The notes under the pieces: generated by a model
The model's input: the letters and a program-made list of their open reading frames with translations, nothing else
What the model was told of the DNA's origin: nothing
Database searches by the model: none
DNA from: Actinomadura citrea
Lineage (GTDB): Bacteria > Actinomycetota > Actinomycetes > Streptosporangiales > Streptosporangiaceae
Assembly: GCF_013409045.1 (NCBI RefSeq)
Contig: NZ_JACCBT010000001.1
Coordinates: forward strand, 1 to 64,000
DNA: 64,000 nt
Direction of reading: 5' to 3'
Shown here: positions 1 to 8,354 of the stretch, piece after piece
Layout of the letters: each line of letters starts with the position of its first letter
Position numbering within the stretch: position 1 is the first letter of the stretch
Program-made: the position numbers and the translations under genes

Positions 1-1120
1 ATTCGCTTCCCGCCAGCGCGGCCACTTCGGCTGCCGCTTTGTCGGTCGTGGTGTAGCCGATGGGTCCTTCGCTTACCAACCGGGCGTGTTCCAGCATCGT
101 CAGCGCTTCGGCCACCCCTTCGCCGTTTCGCGTTGTCCGCTCCGCATTCGCGGCGGCGTCGGCGTGCGTGTGGGGACCGCTGGAGCTGGGTGTTGTGTCG
201 GTTCTGTCACCGCGGGCCTGGTGCTCGTCGGGTGGGTCTATTAGGAGGGTCGTGAGCAAGGGGGCCGGAATCGGGATCCCGTCTACAGCGCACAGCAGGC
301 CCAGGACGGCTCGGGCCGGGGCGTCGAGGGCTGTGGCTAGAGCTTCGGTCAGGGCGCCGGGGTCGAGGGCGGAGGGTAAGCCGTCCGCCCGCAGTGCCGT
401 CGCGGCGCGGACCAGGGCGAGTGGACGGCCTCCTGTGGCACGCCACAGGTCGTCGGCGGGGGCCAGTTCGTCTTCCTGGAGGTCCCGGCCGAGTTTCCGG
501 ACGAGCAGGTTCCGCGCGGCGTCCGCGTCCAGGCCGCTCAGTTCGAGTGCGACGCCCTCGCCGAACAGCAGGCGTTCCGGTCCTGCCACAGCGATGTCAC
601 AGGACGGGACGGCGGCAAGCAGTTGGGCCAGGTCGGAACTCGTCCCCGCAAAGTCGTCCAGGACGAGGAGCGCTTCGATCGACGACATCAGCCGGACCAG
701 GACGTCCTCGGCGGGCCGGTAGCCGGAGATGGCGTAGCACGCCTTGAACACTTCCTGGATGACGTCTTCCGCCGGAACGTCGGCGACCGGCAGGTACACC
801 ACGCTCCGGCCCGCTTTGACTTGTCTGGCGGCGAGTTCGCAGAGCAGTGTCGTCTTGCCGGCTCCGCGCTCTCCGTAGACCTGAACGCGTCCCCGGTCCG
901 TAAGGCCTTCTTCCAGGAGGCGGAGTTCGCGCTCGCGCCCGAGTGGTTCTTCACCACGCGGCAGGGGACGTCCGTGAGGCCGGTTCCGCGGGGCGGGGTC
1001 GGGCGGTGTGCCCACGTAGTTGACCGTGGAGCCGTGGCCGCTGACGACCAGGGCGTGGTCGCCGTTCACCACCGTCCCGCTAAGGTCCCCGCCTATCTCC
1101 GAGATTCTTATTTCTCCCAC
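1..1120 (-). CDS. P-loop NTPase (STAND/AAA-like), cut off at window edge
   Basis: The reading frame enters at position 1120 (GTG, after a GGGGG ribosome site) and is still open at base 1, so the C-terminus lies outside the window; 373 residues are visible. A short N-terminal segment ends near residue 37 (NGDHALVVSGHGSTVNYVG), followed by a P-loop GERGAGKTT (83-91) and a Walker B-like LLVLDD (151-156). This is the layout of signalling ATPases in which a nucleotide switch controls effector or repeat domains. No HTH or TPR is visible in the part seen. Function cannot be assigned; it could be a regulator or a defence-type STAND NTPase. Confidence 0.7.
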   Translation of the reverse strand, partial: MGEIRISEIGGDLSGTVVNGDHALVVSGHGSTVNYVGTPPDPAPRNRPHGRPLPRGEEPLGRERELRLLEEGLTDRGRVQVYGERGAGKTTLLCELAARQVKAGRSVVYLPVADVPAEDVIQEVFKACYAISGYRPAEDVLVRLMSSIEALLVLDDFAGTSSDLAQLLAAVPSCDIAVAGPERLLFGEGVALELSGLDADAARNLLVRKLGRDLQEDELAPADDLWRATGGRPLALVRAATALRADGLPSALDPGALTEALATALDAPARAVLGLLCAVDGIPIPAPLLTTLLIDPPDEHQARGDRTDTTPSSSGPHTHADAAANAERTTRNGEGVAEALTMLEHARLVSEGPIGYTTTDKAAAEVAALAGSE

Positions 1121-1208
1121 AGGATCCCCCGTTCGTGCTCAGGCGAAATTTACTGAGCATCGGTTTTCGGGGGCCAAGACTCTTTTTCTATGCGGCTATA
1201 GGGCTTGC

Positions 1209-2114
1209 CTATACCGCGCCCGCTGCGCGTAGTTCCCGGACGGTTCGTGCGGCGAGTTCGCAGAAGACCTCCGGGAGCCCCTCGTCGGAGCGTCGCCGGG
1301 CTGCGACCGTGACCGTCGGGGAGAGCCCGGTCATCGGCAAGGTCGTGATTCCTGATAGCGCCAGGGTGTCGCGCAGCGCGAACGGCCCGGGGCAGGGGAC
1401 GCGGTTCAGTCGGATGGAGAGCGCGGCGGCGGCGACGGTGTCCACCGGCTCGCCGACGAACCGCGCGTCCTCGCGGTTGCGCTCGTCGTAGAAGGTCCAC
1501 CAGCGCTGCGCGGCCAGGGGGACGCTGTCGGCGATCGCGACGAAGGACGCGTCGATGACGTCGTCGAGCGTGATCGTTTCGGCTTCCCCCAGCGGGTGTC
1601 CGATCGGCACCAGGACCGCACGGGGTTCGTCGTCGACGAGGACTTCCCAGTCGAGCCGCTCAGGGTCGAGTGGGAGGCGGATCAAGGCGACGTCCACGTC
1701 TCCGTCGAGGAGCGGTCGGTCCAGTTCGTTGAGTTCCAGGGCCCGCCAGGCGGTCCGCACATCCGGAAATGCCTCTTTGAACGCGCTGATCACAGGCATC
1801 TGGATGTCACCCGGCAAGGGCCCGGCGATGCCGATGCGCAGGGTTCGCGGGCCGCCGGCTCGAAGGCGCGCCGCCGAGACCGCGTCCGCGGTGGCGGCGA
1901 GGATGGCGGCGACGTGTTCGTGGAAGACCACTCCGGCCGGCGTTGGCGAGACCCCGCCCGGCTCCCGGACGAGGAGCGTCGCGCCCACCTCGCGTTCCAG
2001 GACGCGGATCTGCTGGCTGAGCGTCGGTTGCGATATGTGGAGGGCCTGAGCGGCCCGCGTGAACGAGCCCTGCTCAACGACCTCCAGAAAGTACCGGAAA
2101 TGCCGCAGTTCCAT
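1209..2114 (-). CDS. LysR-family transcriptional regulator
   Basis: 301 residues with an N-terminal winged HTH (about 1-60, starting MELRHFRYFLEVVEQ, with SQPTLSQQI in the recognition helix) and a LysR substrate-binding domain. The ATG at 2114 is chosen because GGAGACGAG sits just before it and LysR proteins start at this point; the frame extends 62 codons upstream without family similarity. It is transcribed towards the NTPase gene and away from the HNH gene. Its ligand and target are unknown; no divergent enzyme gene starts right beside it except the nuclease at 2324. Confidence 0.9.
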   Translation of the reverse strand: MELRHFRYFLEVVEQGSFTRAAQALHISQPTLSQQIRVLEREVGATLLVREPGGVSPTPAGVVFHEHVAAILAATADAVSAARLRAGGPRTLRIGIAGPLPGDIQMPVISAFKEAFPDVRTAWRALELNELDRPLLDGDVDVALIRLPLDPERLDWEVLVDDEPRAVLVPIGHPLGEAETITLDDVIDASFVAIADSVPLAAQRWWTFYDERNREDARFVGEPVDTVAAAALSIRLNRVPCPGPFALRDTLALSGITTLPMTGLSPTVTVAARRRSDEGLPEVFCELAARTVRELRAAGAV

Positions 2115-2323
2115 CTCGTCTCCAGGAGGCGGGCCGCCCGATGCCGACAGAGCGATTCTACGATTCGGCTCCTCCGGTCCCGGAGAACAAGGGAAGTTTG
2201 TCCGGCAGCGGCCGTCACCCGTCCGCGGAGGCCCTCTGATCATTAGCGGCCTTCGAGGAGCGAAGCCGAATCGCCGGATCAACCGGCATGATCTCGCCAT
2301 TGCCGGTCCCGTAGGGTGCCGGG

Positions 2324-3205
2324 GTGGACTGGGTCGAGCGGGTTACGGGAGTCCGCCGGTGGTCGCGGGGTGGGGAGCGGGCGCCGCACAAGCCGCTGCT
2401 CTTGCTGTACGCCCTCGGGCACTTCCAGCGGTGCGGCGATGCTCCGATGTTCTATGGCGAGGTCGAGGAGCATCTCGCCGGACTGCTGCGGGAATTCGGG
2501 CCGCCGCGGAAGACCAGTCCCGCCTACCCCTTTCACTACCTGACCAGCGATGGGTTGTGGGAGGTGCGGACCGTCGATGGAGGGGGCAGTCCCGGGCCCC
2601 AGGTCGGCGTCCTGCGGGCTCAGGCCGCCCGCGGTCGGCTGAGCGGTGAGCTGACGGCCGCGTTGCGCCGCGAACCGCGCCTGTTGCCGCAGCTGTGCCG
2701 CGCCATTCTGGACGTCAACTTCGAACCTTCGCTGCACGACGACATCTGCACGGCCGCCGGGATCGACCTGGAGTCGGCCGAGGCCGCGGGCGCGGTGGCG
2801 CCGCGGCGGCGCGACCGTGCCTTCCGCGAGCAGATCATGGTCGCCTACGAGTACCGGTGCGCGTTCTGCGGCTATGACGGCTGGCTGAACGGGACCGCGG
2901 TGGGTCTGGACGCCGCGCACGTCCGGTGGTGGGCCTTCGACGGGCCCGACGACGTCACCAACGGCATCTGCCTGTGCGCGCTGCATCACAAGCTCTTTGA
3001 CAAGGGCGCGCTCGGCATCACCGACGACCGGCAGGTCACCGTGTCGGCGCGCTTCGTCGGACGCGGTCCGGCCGCCCGCGAACAGGTCCACGCCTTGGCC
3101 GGACGCCCTGTCAGCTCGCCCCAGACGGCCTTCCCCACCGTGGACGGCGAGCACATCGCCTGGCACGCCCGCGAGGTCTTCCGCTCCCCGGCCCGGGCGG
3201 CATGA
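2324..3205 (+). CDS. Sulfur-binding-domain HNH endonuclease, ScoMcrA-like (type IV restriction)
   Basis: 293 residues from a GTG start. The N-terminal half has the pattern of the sulfur-binding domain that recognises phosphorothioated DNA (APHKPLLLLYALG at about 20-32, AYPFHYL near 66-72). The C-terminal half is an HNH nuclease: CAFCG, then DAAHVRWW, then NGICLCALHHKLFD, giving the His-Asn-His core and a likely Zn site. Proteins of this design cut incoming DNA carrying phosphorothioate (and sometimes methyl) marks. No dnd modification genes are in the window, as expected for a type IV enzyme. The family is assigned from motif memory, so sulfur specificity is inferred. Confidence 0.75.
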   Translation: MDWVERVTGVRRWSRGGERAPHKPLLLLYALGHFQRCGDAPMFYGEVEEHLAGLLREFGPPRKTSPAYPFHYLTSDGLWEVRTVDGGGSPGPQVGVLRAQAARGRLSGELTAALRREPRLLPQLCRAILDVNFEPSLHDDICTAAGIDLESAEAAGAVAPRRRDRAFREQIMVAYEYRCAFCGYDGWLNGTAVGLDAAHVRWWAFDGPDDVTNGICLCALHHKLFDKGALGITDDRQVTVSARFVGRGPAAREQVHALAGRPVSSPQTAFPTVDGEHIAWHAREVFRSPARAA

Positions 3206-3405
3206 GATCCGCCAGAAGGCCGTCTACCGCCGGCATGGCCGAGGTCAGATTCACGTCGGGCCTCGATCTCGCCGCCCGAGGCGACGGTGGACGGCCGGCT
3301 CCCGGACCGTGATCGCCCGCTGGGCGTCCGAGGGGATGGGCCGCATGGCTCGGTCAAGTGAGGGTAGAGCGCCTTTGACCGTAAGCGGCAGAAAGGGCGG
3401 GTTTC

Positions 3406-3648
3406 ATGATTATTGTCGCCATCGTGGGCGTCTGTGCGGTTCTGTTGGTTCTGGCGTTCCTGCTGCCGAGGCTTTCGCGGCATCCGCAGCGAGGTACCCA
3501 GCGAGTGCTGGGGGTGGGCTCACGTGCGGGTTCTTCGGCCCCTGGCGGGCTCGGGCGGCTGCTGAGCAAGCCGTTCCGCAGCTCGTCGCGTGCCGTCGGC
3601 CGCAGCGGGGAGGCCGGACGGCGCGCTCGCAGCCGCTCCCCCTTCTGA
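3406..3648 (+). CDS. Small single-pass membrane protein
   Basis: 80 residues. A hydrophobic segment at residues 2-20 (MIIVAIVGVCAVLLVLAFLL) is followed by a basic, Ser/Gly-rich tail ending SRSPF, so it is probably anchored by its N-terminus with the tail in the cytoplasm. AAAGGGCGGG precedes the ATG. It resembles a small conserved actinobacterial family (DUF6411, as I recall it). No function is known. Confidence 0.7.
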   Translation: MIIVAIVGVCAVLLVLAFLLPRLSRHPQRGTQRVLGVGSRAGSSAPGGLGRLLSKPFRSSSRAVGRSGEAGRRARSRSPF

Positions 3649-3676
3649 TCCCGACCCCCACAGCCGCGACATCCCT

Positions 3677-3709
3677 CGCCGCCCGCCTCATGTCATGAGG
3701 CGGGCGGCG
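3677..3709. terminator. Perfect 15-bp hairpin
   Basis: CGCCGCCCGCCTCAT, loop GTC, then the exact complement. It lies 29 bp after the small membrane gene and about 100 bp before the 3' end of the convergent NAD(P)-binding protein gene, so it can stop transcription from both sides. There is no clear T-run, as is usual in actinomycetes. Confidence 0.75.
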
Positions 3710-3806
3710 CGCCTGTCCACCCGCCCTTCGTCGTGGGCTCGGGTCTGACGGTCAGGCGGTTCAGGGGTTCTCCGAGGTGGGGTCCGTAGCCTGGCCGGAG
3801 TGGCGG

Positions 3807-4562
3807 CTACTTCGGGGCTTGGAGGCGGCCGGGCCAGGTGTCGTAGTGCACCTTGCCGAGGGTGGCGTCGCCGAGGGGGACGAGGCTGAACTCTTCCACG
3901 GGAGCGCCGAAGTAGTGGGCGTCCGGGTCGACGATGACCTCGCGCGAGTCGTTCCGGATGGCCAGGGCCTCGCGGAAGAACTCGTCCATGCGGTAGCGGT
4001 CCGGGCCCGCGATCTCGACTCGGCCGTTCAGCGGGGGCGCCGTCGCGACCCGAGCGACCTGCTCCGCGACGTCGTCGGCCGCGATGGGCTGGTAGAAGAC
4101 CGGGGGCATGCCGACCTTGCCGTCGGTGGTGGCCTCGTCGGCGATGGCCTTCGTGAACTCGAAGAACTGCGTCGCGTGGACGATCGAGTAGGGGATCGGC
4201 GACTTCTCGATCAGGCTCTCCTGGGCGATCTTCGCGCGGAAGTAGCCGCGCTCCGGGGGACGCTCGACGCCCACGATCGACAGGGCGACATGGTGGCCGA
4301 CGCCCGCCTCCTCCTCGGCGGCGAGCAGGTTGCCGGTCGAGGTCTCGAAGAAGTTCAGGACGGCCTCGTCCTCGAAGGACGGCGAGTTCGACACGTCGAT
4401 CACGACCGAGGCGCCGGGGAGGACCTCCGCGAGGCCCTCGCCGGTGAGGGTGTTGACACCGGTGTTCGGGGAGGCGGGGACGGCCTCGTGGCCTTGCGCG
4501 GTGAGGTTCGCGATCAGTTTCGACCCGATCAGGCCGGTGCCGCCGATGACGACGATCTTCAT
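3807..4562 (-). CDS. NAD(P)-binding atypical SDR (NmrA-like)
   Basis: 251 residues with the Rossmann motif GGTGLIG at 8-14 right after MKIVVI. There is no classical YxxxK in the usual context, so it is an atypical/extended SDR of the NmrA or NAD(P)H-binding type, which act as oxidoreductases or redox sensors. Residues 55-60 (VIDVSN) and the FFETSTGNLL segment are typical of this group. It starts 32 bp after the stop of the esterase gene on the same strand, suggesting one transcript. Substrate unknown. Confidence 0.85.
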   Translation of the reverse strand: MKIVVIGGTGLIGSKLIANLTAQGHEAVPASPNTGVNTLTGEGLAEVLPGASVVIDVSNSPSFEDEAVLNFFETSTGNLLAAEEEAGVGHHVALSIVGVERPPERGYFRAKIAQESLIEKSPIPYSIVHATQFFEFTKAIADEATTDGKVGMPPVFYQPIAADDVAEQVARVATAPPLNGRVEIAGPDRYRMDEFFREALAIRNDSREVIVDPDAHYFGAPVEEFSLVPLGDATLGKVHYDTWPGRLQAPK

Positions 4563-4594
4563 GGGACAGCCTTTCGTGGAATGCGGCCGCGCGG

Positions 4595-5341
4595 TCAGGC
4601 GGCCGGACGGGTGTGCAGGGCGGTGGTGAGGGCTGTGATGGCCTGGGTGGCGGCGGCTCGGGTGGCGTGGGTGTCGCGGACGGGGTTGAGCATCATGAAG
4701 TCGTGGAGGGTGCCGTTGCAGCGGACGCTAATGGTGGGGACGCCCGCTTCGGTGAGGCGGCGGGCGTAGGCCTCGCCCTCGTCGCGCAGGACGTCGTTCT
4801 CGTCCACGATGACCAGGGCGGGCGGCAGGCCGGCCAGGTCGTCCAGGGCGGCGGCCATGTTGCCGCCCACCGAGTCCCCCGCGACCGCCATCCGGGACGC
4901 CTCCAGCCCCTCGGCCGCGCCGTTGCCGGTGATCCACTGCGCGGCGGCGTAGGCCTGCTCGATCGCGACCGGGTAGCGGGCCTCGGGTGAGCGGTCGTAC
5001 TCCACGAACGCGATCGCGGCGCGAGCCCCGGCCGACAGTTCGCGGACGAGGCGGTCGTGGGTGCCGGCATTGCCCAGGATCCATCCGCCGCCGTGGACGT
5101 AGAGGACGACCGGCAGGGCCCCGGGTGTGCCGGGCGGTCTGACCAGGCGGACCCGCACGTCGCCCGCGGCGGCCGGGACGGTGATCCACTTCTCGTCCAC
5201 GTCGGGCATCTCCACTGGGGCGGCCTGGACGTCGTCCAGCAGCCTGCGTGCGCCCTCCACGCCCCGCTCGTACAGCAGCGGCGGCTTGGCGGCCGCTTCG
5301 GCGAACTCCTGCGCCGCGGGCTCCAGAATGTGCCTGCTCAT
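4595..5341 (-). CDS. HSL-type alpha/beta hydrolase with internal deletion
   Basis: 248 residues. The oxyanion motif HGGGWILGN, nucleophile elbow GDSVGG, acid loop DENDVLRDE and the His of GTLHDF are all present, so the Ser-Asp-His triad is formally complete. Family members are usually about 310-320 residues; here the chain jumps from GGNMAAAL straight to DDLAGLPPALVIVDEND, missing roughly 60-70 residues that normally hold a strand, the cap-facing helices and the YPVTD segment. The frame is intact, so this is an in-frame deletion. AGGAGG precedes the ATG. It may be inactive or misfolded. Confidence 0.8.
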   Translation of the reverse strand: MSRHILEPAAQEFAEAAAKPPLLYERGVEGARRLLDDVQAAPVEMPDVDEKWITVPAAAGDVRVRLVRPPGTPGALPVVLYVHGGGWILGNAGTHDRLVRELSAGARAAIAFVEYDRSPEARYPVAIEQAYAAAQWITGNGAAEGLEASRMAVAGDSVGGNMAAALDDLAGLPPALVIVDENDVLRDEGEAYARRLTEAGVPTISVRCNGTLHDFMMLNPVRDTHATRAAATQAITALTTALHTRPAA

Positions 5342-5543
5342 GGGCGCTTCCTCCTGTCGACTTCACATCCATTTCACCGGACGAGGTCTGGAGGGGGACC
5401 AGGGTGTGACCCTGGCCTTCTCCCTGGCCTTCCCCGGGGACGGCAAAGCGACGACTCTTTGAAGCGGGTGATCTTCGTACTCCCGGCCACCCCGCCCGAC
5501 CAGGTATGACGGGGAGGGGCGGAACCGATCGAATGGGTACCAG

Positions 5544-6356
5544 GTGCTACGAGGTCGACGCGGCGAGTGCGCGGAGTTGGACGCGCTGCTGGACGGCGTG
5601 CGCGGCGGTGAGAGCCGGGCGCTGGTGCTGCACGGTGAGCCCGGCGTGGGCAAGACGGCGCTGCTGCACTATCTGGTCGAGCGGGCGCCCAAGCTGCGGA
5701 CGGTGCGAATCACGGGTGTCCCCTCTGAGACGGAGTTCGCCTTCGCGGGGCTGCACCGGCTCTGCACTCCGCTGTCCGACGGGCTCGGCACACTCCCCGC
5801 CCCTCAGCGCGAGGCGTTGCGCGCGGCGCTCGGGCTGACCTCGGGACCCGCTCCCGATCGGTTCCTCGTCGGACTGGCCGTCCTCGACCTGCTTTCCGAG
5901 GCCGCCCGTGAGCGTCCGCTGATCTGCCTGGTGGACGACGTGCAGTGGCTCGGCCGGCCCTCGGTGCAGGCGCTGGCGTTCGCGGCCCGCAGGCTGCGCG
6001 CGGAGTCGGTCGCGCTGGTCTTCGCGGCCCGCAAACCCGGGGACATGACGGATCTGGCCGGACTGCCAGACATGGCCGTCACGGGCCTTCCAGAGGAGGA
6101 CGCCCGGGAGCTTCTCCGTACGTCCCTCCCCGGCCCGCTGGACGAGCGCGTCCTCGACCGGTTCGTGGCCGAGACGCGGGGCAACCCGCTGGCCCTGCTG
6201 GAGCTCCCCAAGGAGTCGACCCTGGAGCAGATCGCGGGCGGCTTCGGGGTGCCGGACGTCGGGGCGCTCGCGGGGAGGCTCCAGGAGGTCTACCGGCGGC
6301 TGGCGGATCTGCCGGCGAAGACGCGGCGGTTGCTGGCGGAGCGGCGCCACCGGTGA
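5544..6356 (+). pseudogene. Truncated LAL-type (LuxR-family large ATPase) regulator
   Basis: 270 residues match only the N-terminal ATPase part of LAL regulators: RGRRGECAELDALL, P-loop GEPGVGKTALL, Walker B ICLVDDVQWL, then RGNPLALLELP. Full-length relatives are about 900 residues and end in a LuxR HTH. Here the frame stops soon after LPAKTRRLLAE, and the following bases (6357-6549) show no TPR or HTH sequence. The ATPase may still be made, but without a DNA-binding domain it cannot act as the usual regulator. Confidence 0.7.
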
Positions 6357-6549
6357 GCGCTGACGGCCCCCGGCGAACCGGAGGCTCCCGCACCGCATGG
6401 CCGACGTCTCGTCGCGCCTGCGCACCTTGACCGGGCCTCCCAGGTCTCCGCCCATGGGCGCGCGGACGAAGGCCGGTGATTTCGCCGATGCCCGCCGGAA
6501 CGGCGGGGGTCAGACTCCGGGCGTTGGCTGTCCCACCCCTGGAGGTTCC

Positions 6550-7221
6550 ATGAGAAAGGTCCTCGGTTCCCTCGTCGCGCTGCTCGCGGCGCTGGCCGCG
6601 TTCGGAGTCGGCCTCGCCCCCGCGCAGGCTGCGGGGCCGCGGCCCGTGGTGTTCGTGCACGGGTACACCGGCAACGCGTCCAACTGGGTCACCGCCATGT
6701 CGGTGTTCCGTGCCGCGGGCTACAGCAGCGACCAGCTGTACGCCTACGAGTACAACTCCTACGGCGACAACAAGCAGAACGCGGCGGGACTCGCCTCGTA
6801 CGTGAACCAGGTGAAGTCGCGGACCGGCGCCTCCCAGGTCGACATCGTCAACCACTCCATGGGCGGCCTGGTCAGCCAGTACTACCTGAAGGTGCTGAAC
6901 GGCAACCCGAACGTCGCGCACCTGGCGTCCATCGCGGGCGCCAACCACGGGACGACGTACGCCAGCGCCTGCACGATCTACGAGACGTGCCGGCAGATGC
7001 TCCCAGGGTCGACGTTCGTCCAGCAGATCACCGCGGGGGACGAGACGCCCGGCAGCACGCAGTACGCCACCTGGTACTCGCCGTGCGACGGCATCATCAT
7101 CCCCTACACCAGCACCAGTCTGAACGGCGCGAACAACCACTACGTGGCCTGCCAGACCCACATCGGCTACCTCACCGACACGGTGGTCCTCGGCGCGATC
7201 GCCCAGTTCACGAAGAGCTGA
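6550..7221 (+). CDS. Secreted triacylglycerol lipase/esterase
   Basis: 223 residues. Start chosen at the ATG 5 bp after GGAGG; the frame is open 51 codons further upstream but that stretch is not family-like. A Sec signal peptide (MRKVLGSLVALLAALAAFGVGLAP...AQA) is followed by VVFVHGYTGN (oxyanion loop), the nucleophile motif VNHSMGGL, an acid candidate in SPCDGIIIP and the His of THIGYL. This is the actinomycete extracellular lipase type that hydrolyses fatty-acid esters. Four or more Cys residues in the mature part suggest disulphides. A terminator follows directly. Confidence 0.9.
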   Translation: MRKVLGSLVALLAALAAFGVGLAPAQAAGPRPVVFVHGYTGNASNWVTAMSVFRAAGYSSDQLYAYEYNSYGDNKQNAAGLASYVNQVKSRTGASQVDIVNHSMGGLVSQYYLKVLNGNPNVAHLASIAGANHGTTYASACTIYETCRQMLPGSTFVQQITAGDETPGSTQYATWYSPCDGIIIPYTSTSLNGANNHYVACQTHIGYLTDTVVLGAIAQFTKS

Positions 7222-7239
7222 GTCCGGCGCTGGACGAAG

Positions 7240-7266
7240 CGGGCGGGAGGGACGACCTCCCGCCCG
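7240..7266 (+). terminator. Rho-independent terminator of the lipase gene
   Basis: Perfect 11-bp stem CGGGCGGGAGG / CCTCCCGCCCG with a 5-nt loop, followed by TTCCGTTT. It starts 19 bp after the lipase stop codon. Confidence 0.85.
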
Positions 7267-7331
7267 TTCCGTTTGGCGCCACCGGGGCCGGCGCAAGATC
7301 AGGGTGGAGGGAGTCGAGGAGGAGGCCGCCC

Positions 7332-8117
7332 ATGGAAAATCGTGCGGGATGGCCCGTGGCGGCAGGTCTGGTCTGCCTGGGAATGGTCGCCTGTCATGGT
7401 TCGCCCGCCACGAGGAACGAGCCGCCGCCGACCGCGAAGGGCAGCGGGTCCGCCGCGCCGGGACGGCTCGGCGGGAAGGTGATCGTGATCGATCCCGGCC
7501 ACAACGGCGGGAACGCGGCCCATCCGGAGGTGATCAGCAAGCCGGTGTGGGTCGGGAACGGCTACAAGCCCTGCAACACGACCGGTACCGCCACCGCGGA
7601 CGGCTACGCCGAGCACGCCTTCACCTGGGACGTCTCCAACCGGCTGGCGAAGGCGCTGCGGGCCAGGGGCGCCATGGTGACGTTGACGCGCGCCGGCGAC
7701 AGGGGTGTGGGGCCTTGCGTCACGGAGCGGGCGGCGATCGGGAACCGGGCGCACGCCGACGCGACGCTGTCCATCCACGGCGACGGGGCGGCGGCGGCCG
7801 AGCACGGGTTCCACGTCATCCTGCCGCTGCCCGTGGGAGGGAACACGGGGATCGTCGCCCCGTCCGCCCGTCTGGGGACGGCGATCCGCGACGCCTACCG
7901 GTCGGGGACGAACATGCCCTACGCCGACTACCTCGGGAAGGACGGCCTCGACCGGCGGGATGATCTCGGCGGGCTGAACCTGTCCACCGTGCCGGCCGTG
8001 TTCATCGAATGCGGGAACATGAAGAACGCGGGGGACGCGGCCAAGATGTCGAGCGCCGCGTTCAGGCAGCTCATGGCCGAGTCCCTGGCGAAGGGCTTCG
8101 AGGACTACCTCCGCTGA
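7332..8117 (+). CDS. N-acetylmuramoyl-L-alanine amidase, lipoprotein (Rv3717-like)
   Basis: 261 residues. GGAGG lies 7 bp before the ATG at 7332. The N-terminus has a signal peptide ending in a lipobox-like MVAC, so the enzyme is probably tethered to the outer face of the membrane. Amidase_3 zinc-site motifs follow: IDPGHNGG, the Glu of EHAFTWDVS, SIHGDG, and the catalytic-type Glu in VFIECGNMKN. It cleaves the bond between muramic acid and the stem peptide during cell-wall remodelling. It is a single gene after the lipase terminator. The reading frame is open upstream to 6987, but only as a shadow of the lipase gene. Confidence 0.9.
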   Translation: MENRAGWPVAAGLVCLGMVACHGSPATRNEPPPTAKGSGSAAPGRLGGKVIVIDPGHNGGNAAHPEVISKPVWVGNGYKPCNTTGTATADGYAEHAFTWDVSNRLAKALRARGAMVTLTRAGDRGVGPCVTERAAIGNRAHADATLSIHGDGAAAAEHGFHVILPLPVGGNTGIVAPSARLGTAIRDAYRSGTNMPYADYLGKDGLDRRDDLGGLNLSTVPAVFIECGNMKNAGDAAKMSSAAFRQLMAESLAKGFEDYLR

Positions 8118-8199
8118 GTTTGCCCGCCGCTGGGATTGTCCGGGACGCCTCCGGCTAGGCCAGTCACAACGAGGCACACCGGACGAACGGACGATCGCC

Positions 8200-8328
8200 A
8201 TGAACCGTAGGAACGGACGGAGCGCGTCGCCGCCCAACTGGGAACTCCTGGTGGGACTGGCCGCGACCGGCTTCCTCATCTACGTGTGGGTGTGGGCGGC
8301 GACGCAGGGCGGCCCGCCCTTCTGGTAG
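8200..8328 (+). CDS. 42-residue predicted membrane protein
   Basis: ATG at 8200, stop TAG at 8326. A polar basic start (MNRRNGRSASPPNWE) is followed by one transmembrane stretch (LLVGLAATGFLIYVWVWAA) and a short GGPPFW end. Hydrophobicity and codon use look real, but there is no strong ribosome site. It sits between the amidase and the convergent dehalogenase gene. Function unknown; it could be a chance frame. Confidence 0.45.
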   Translation: MNRRNGRSASPPNWELLVGLAATGFLIYVWVWAATQGGPPFW

Positions 8329-8354
8329 CCGCAGGGCCGCCCGCACGTCCCGCC

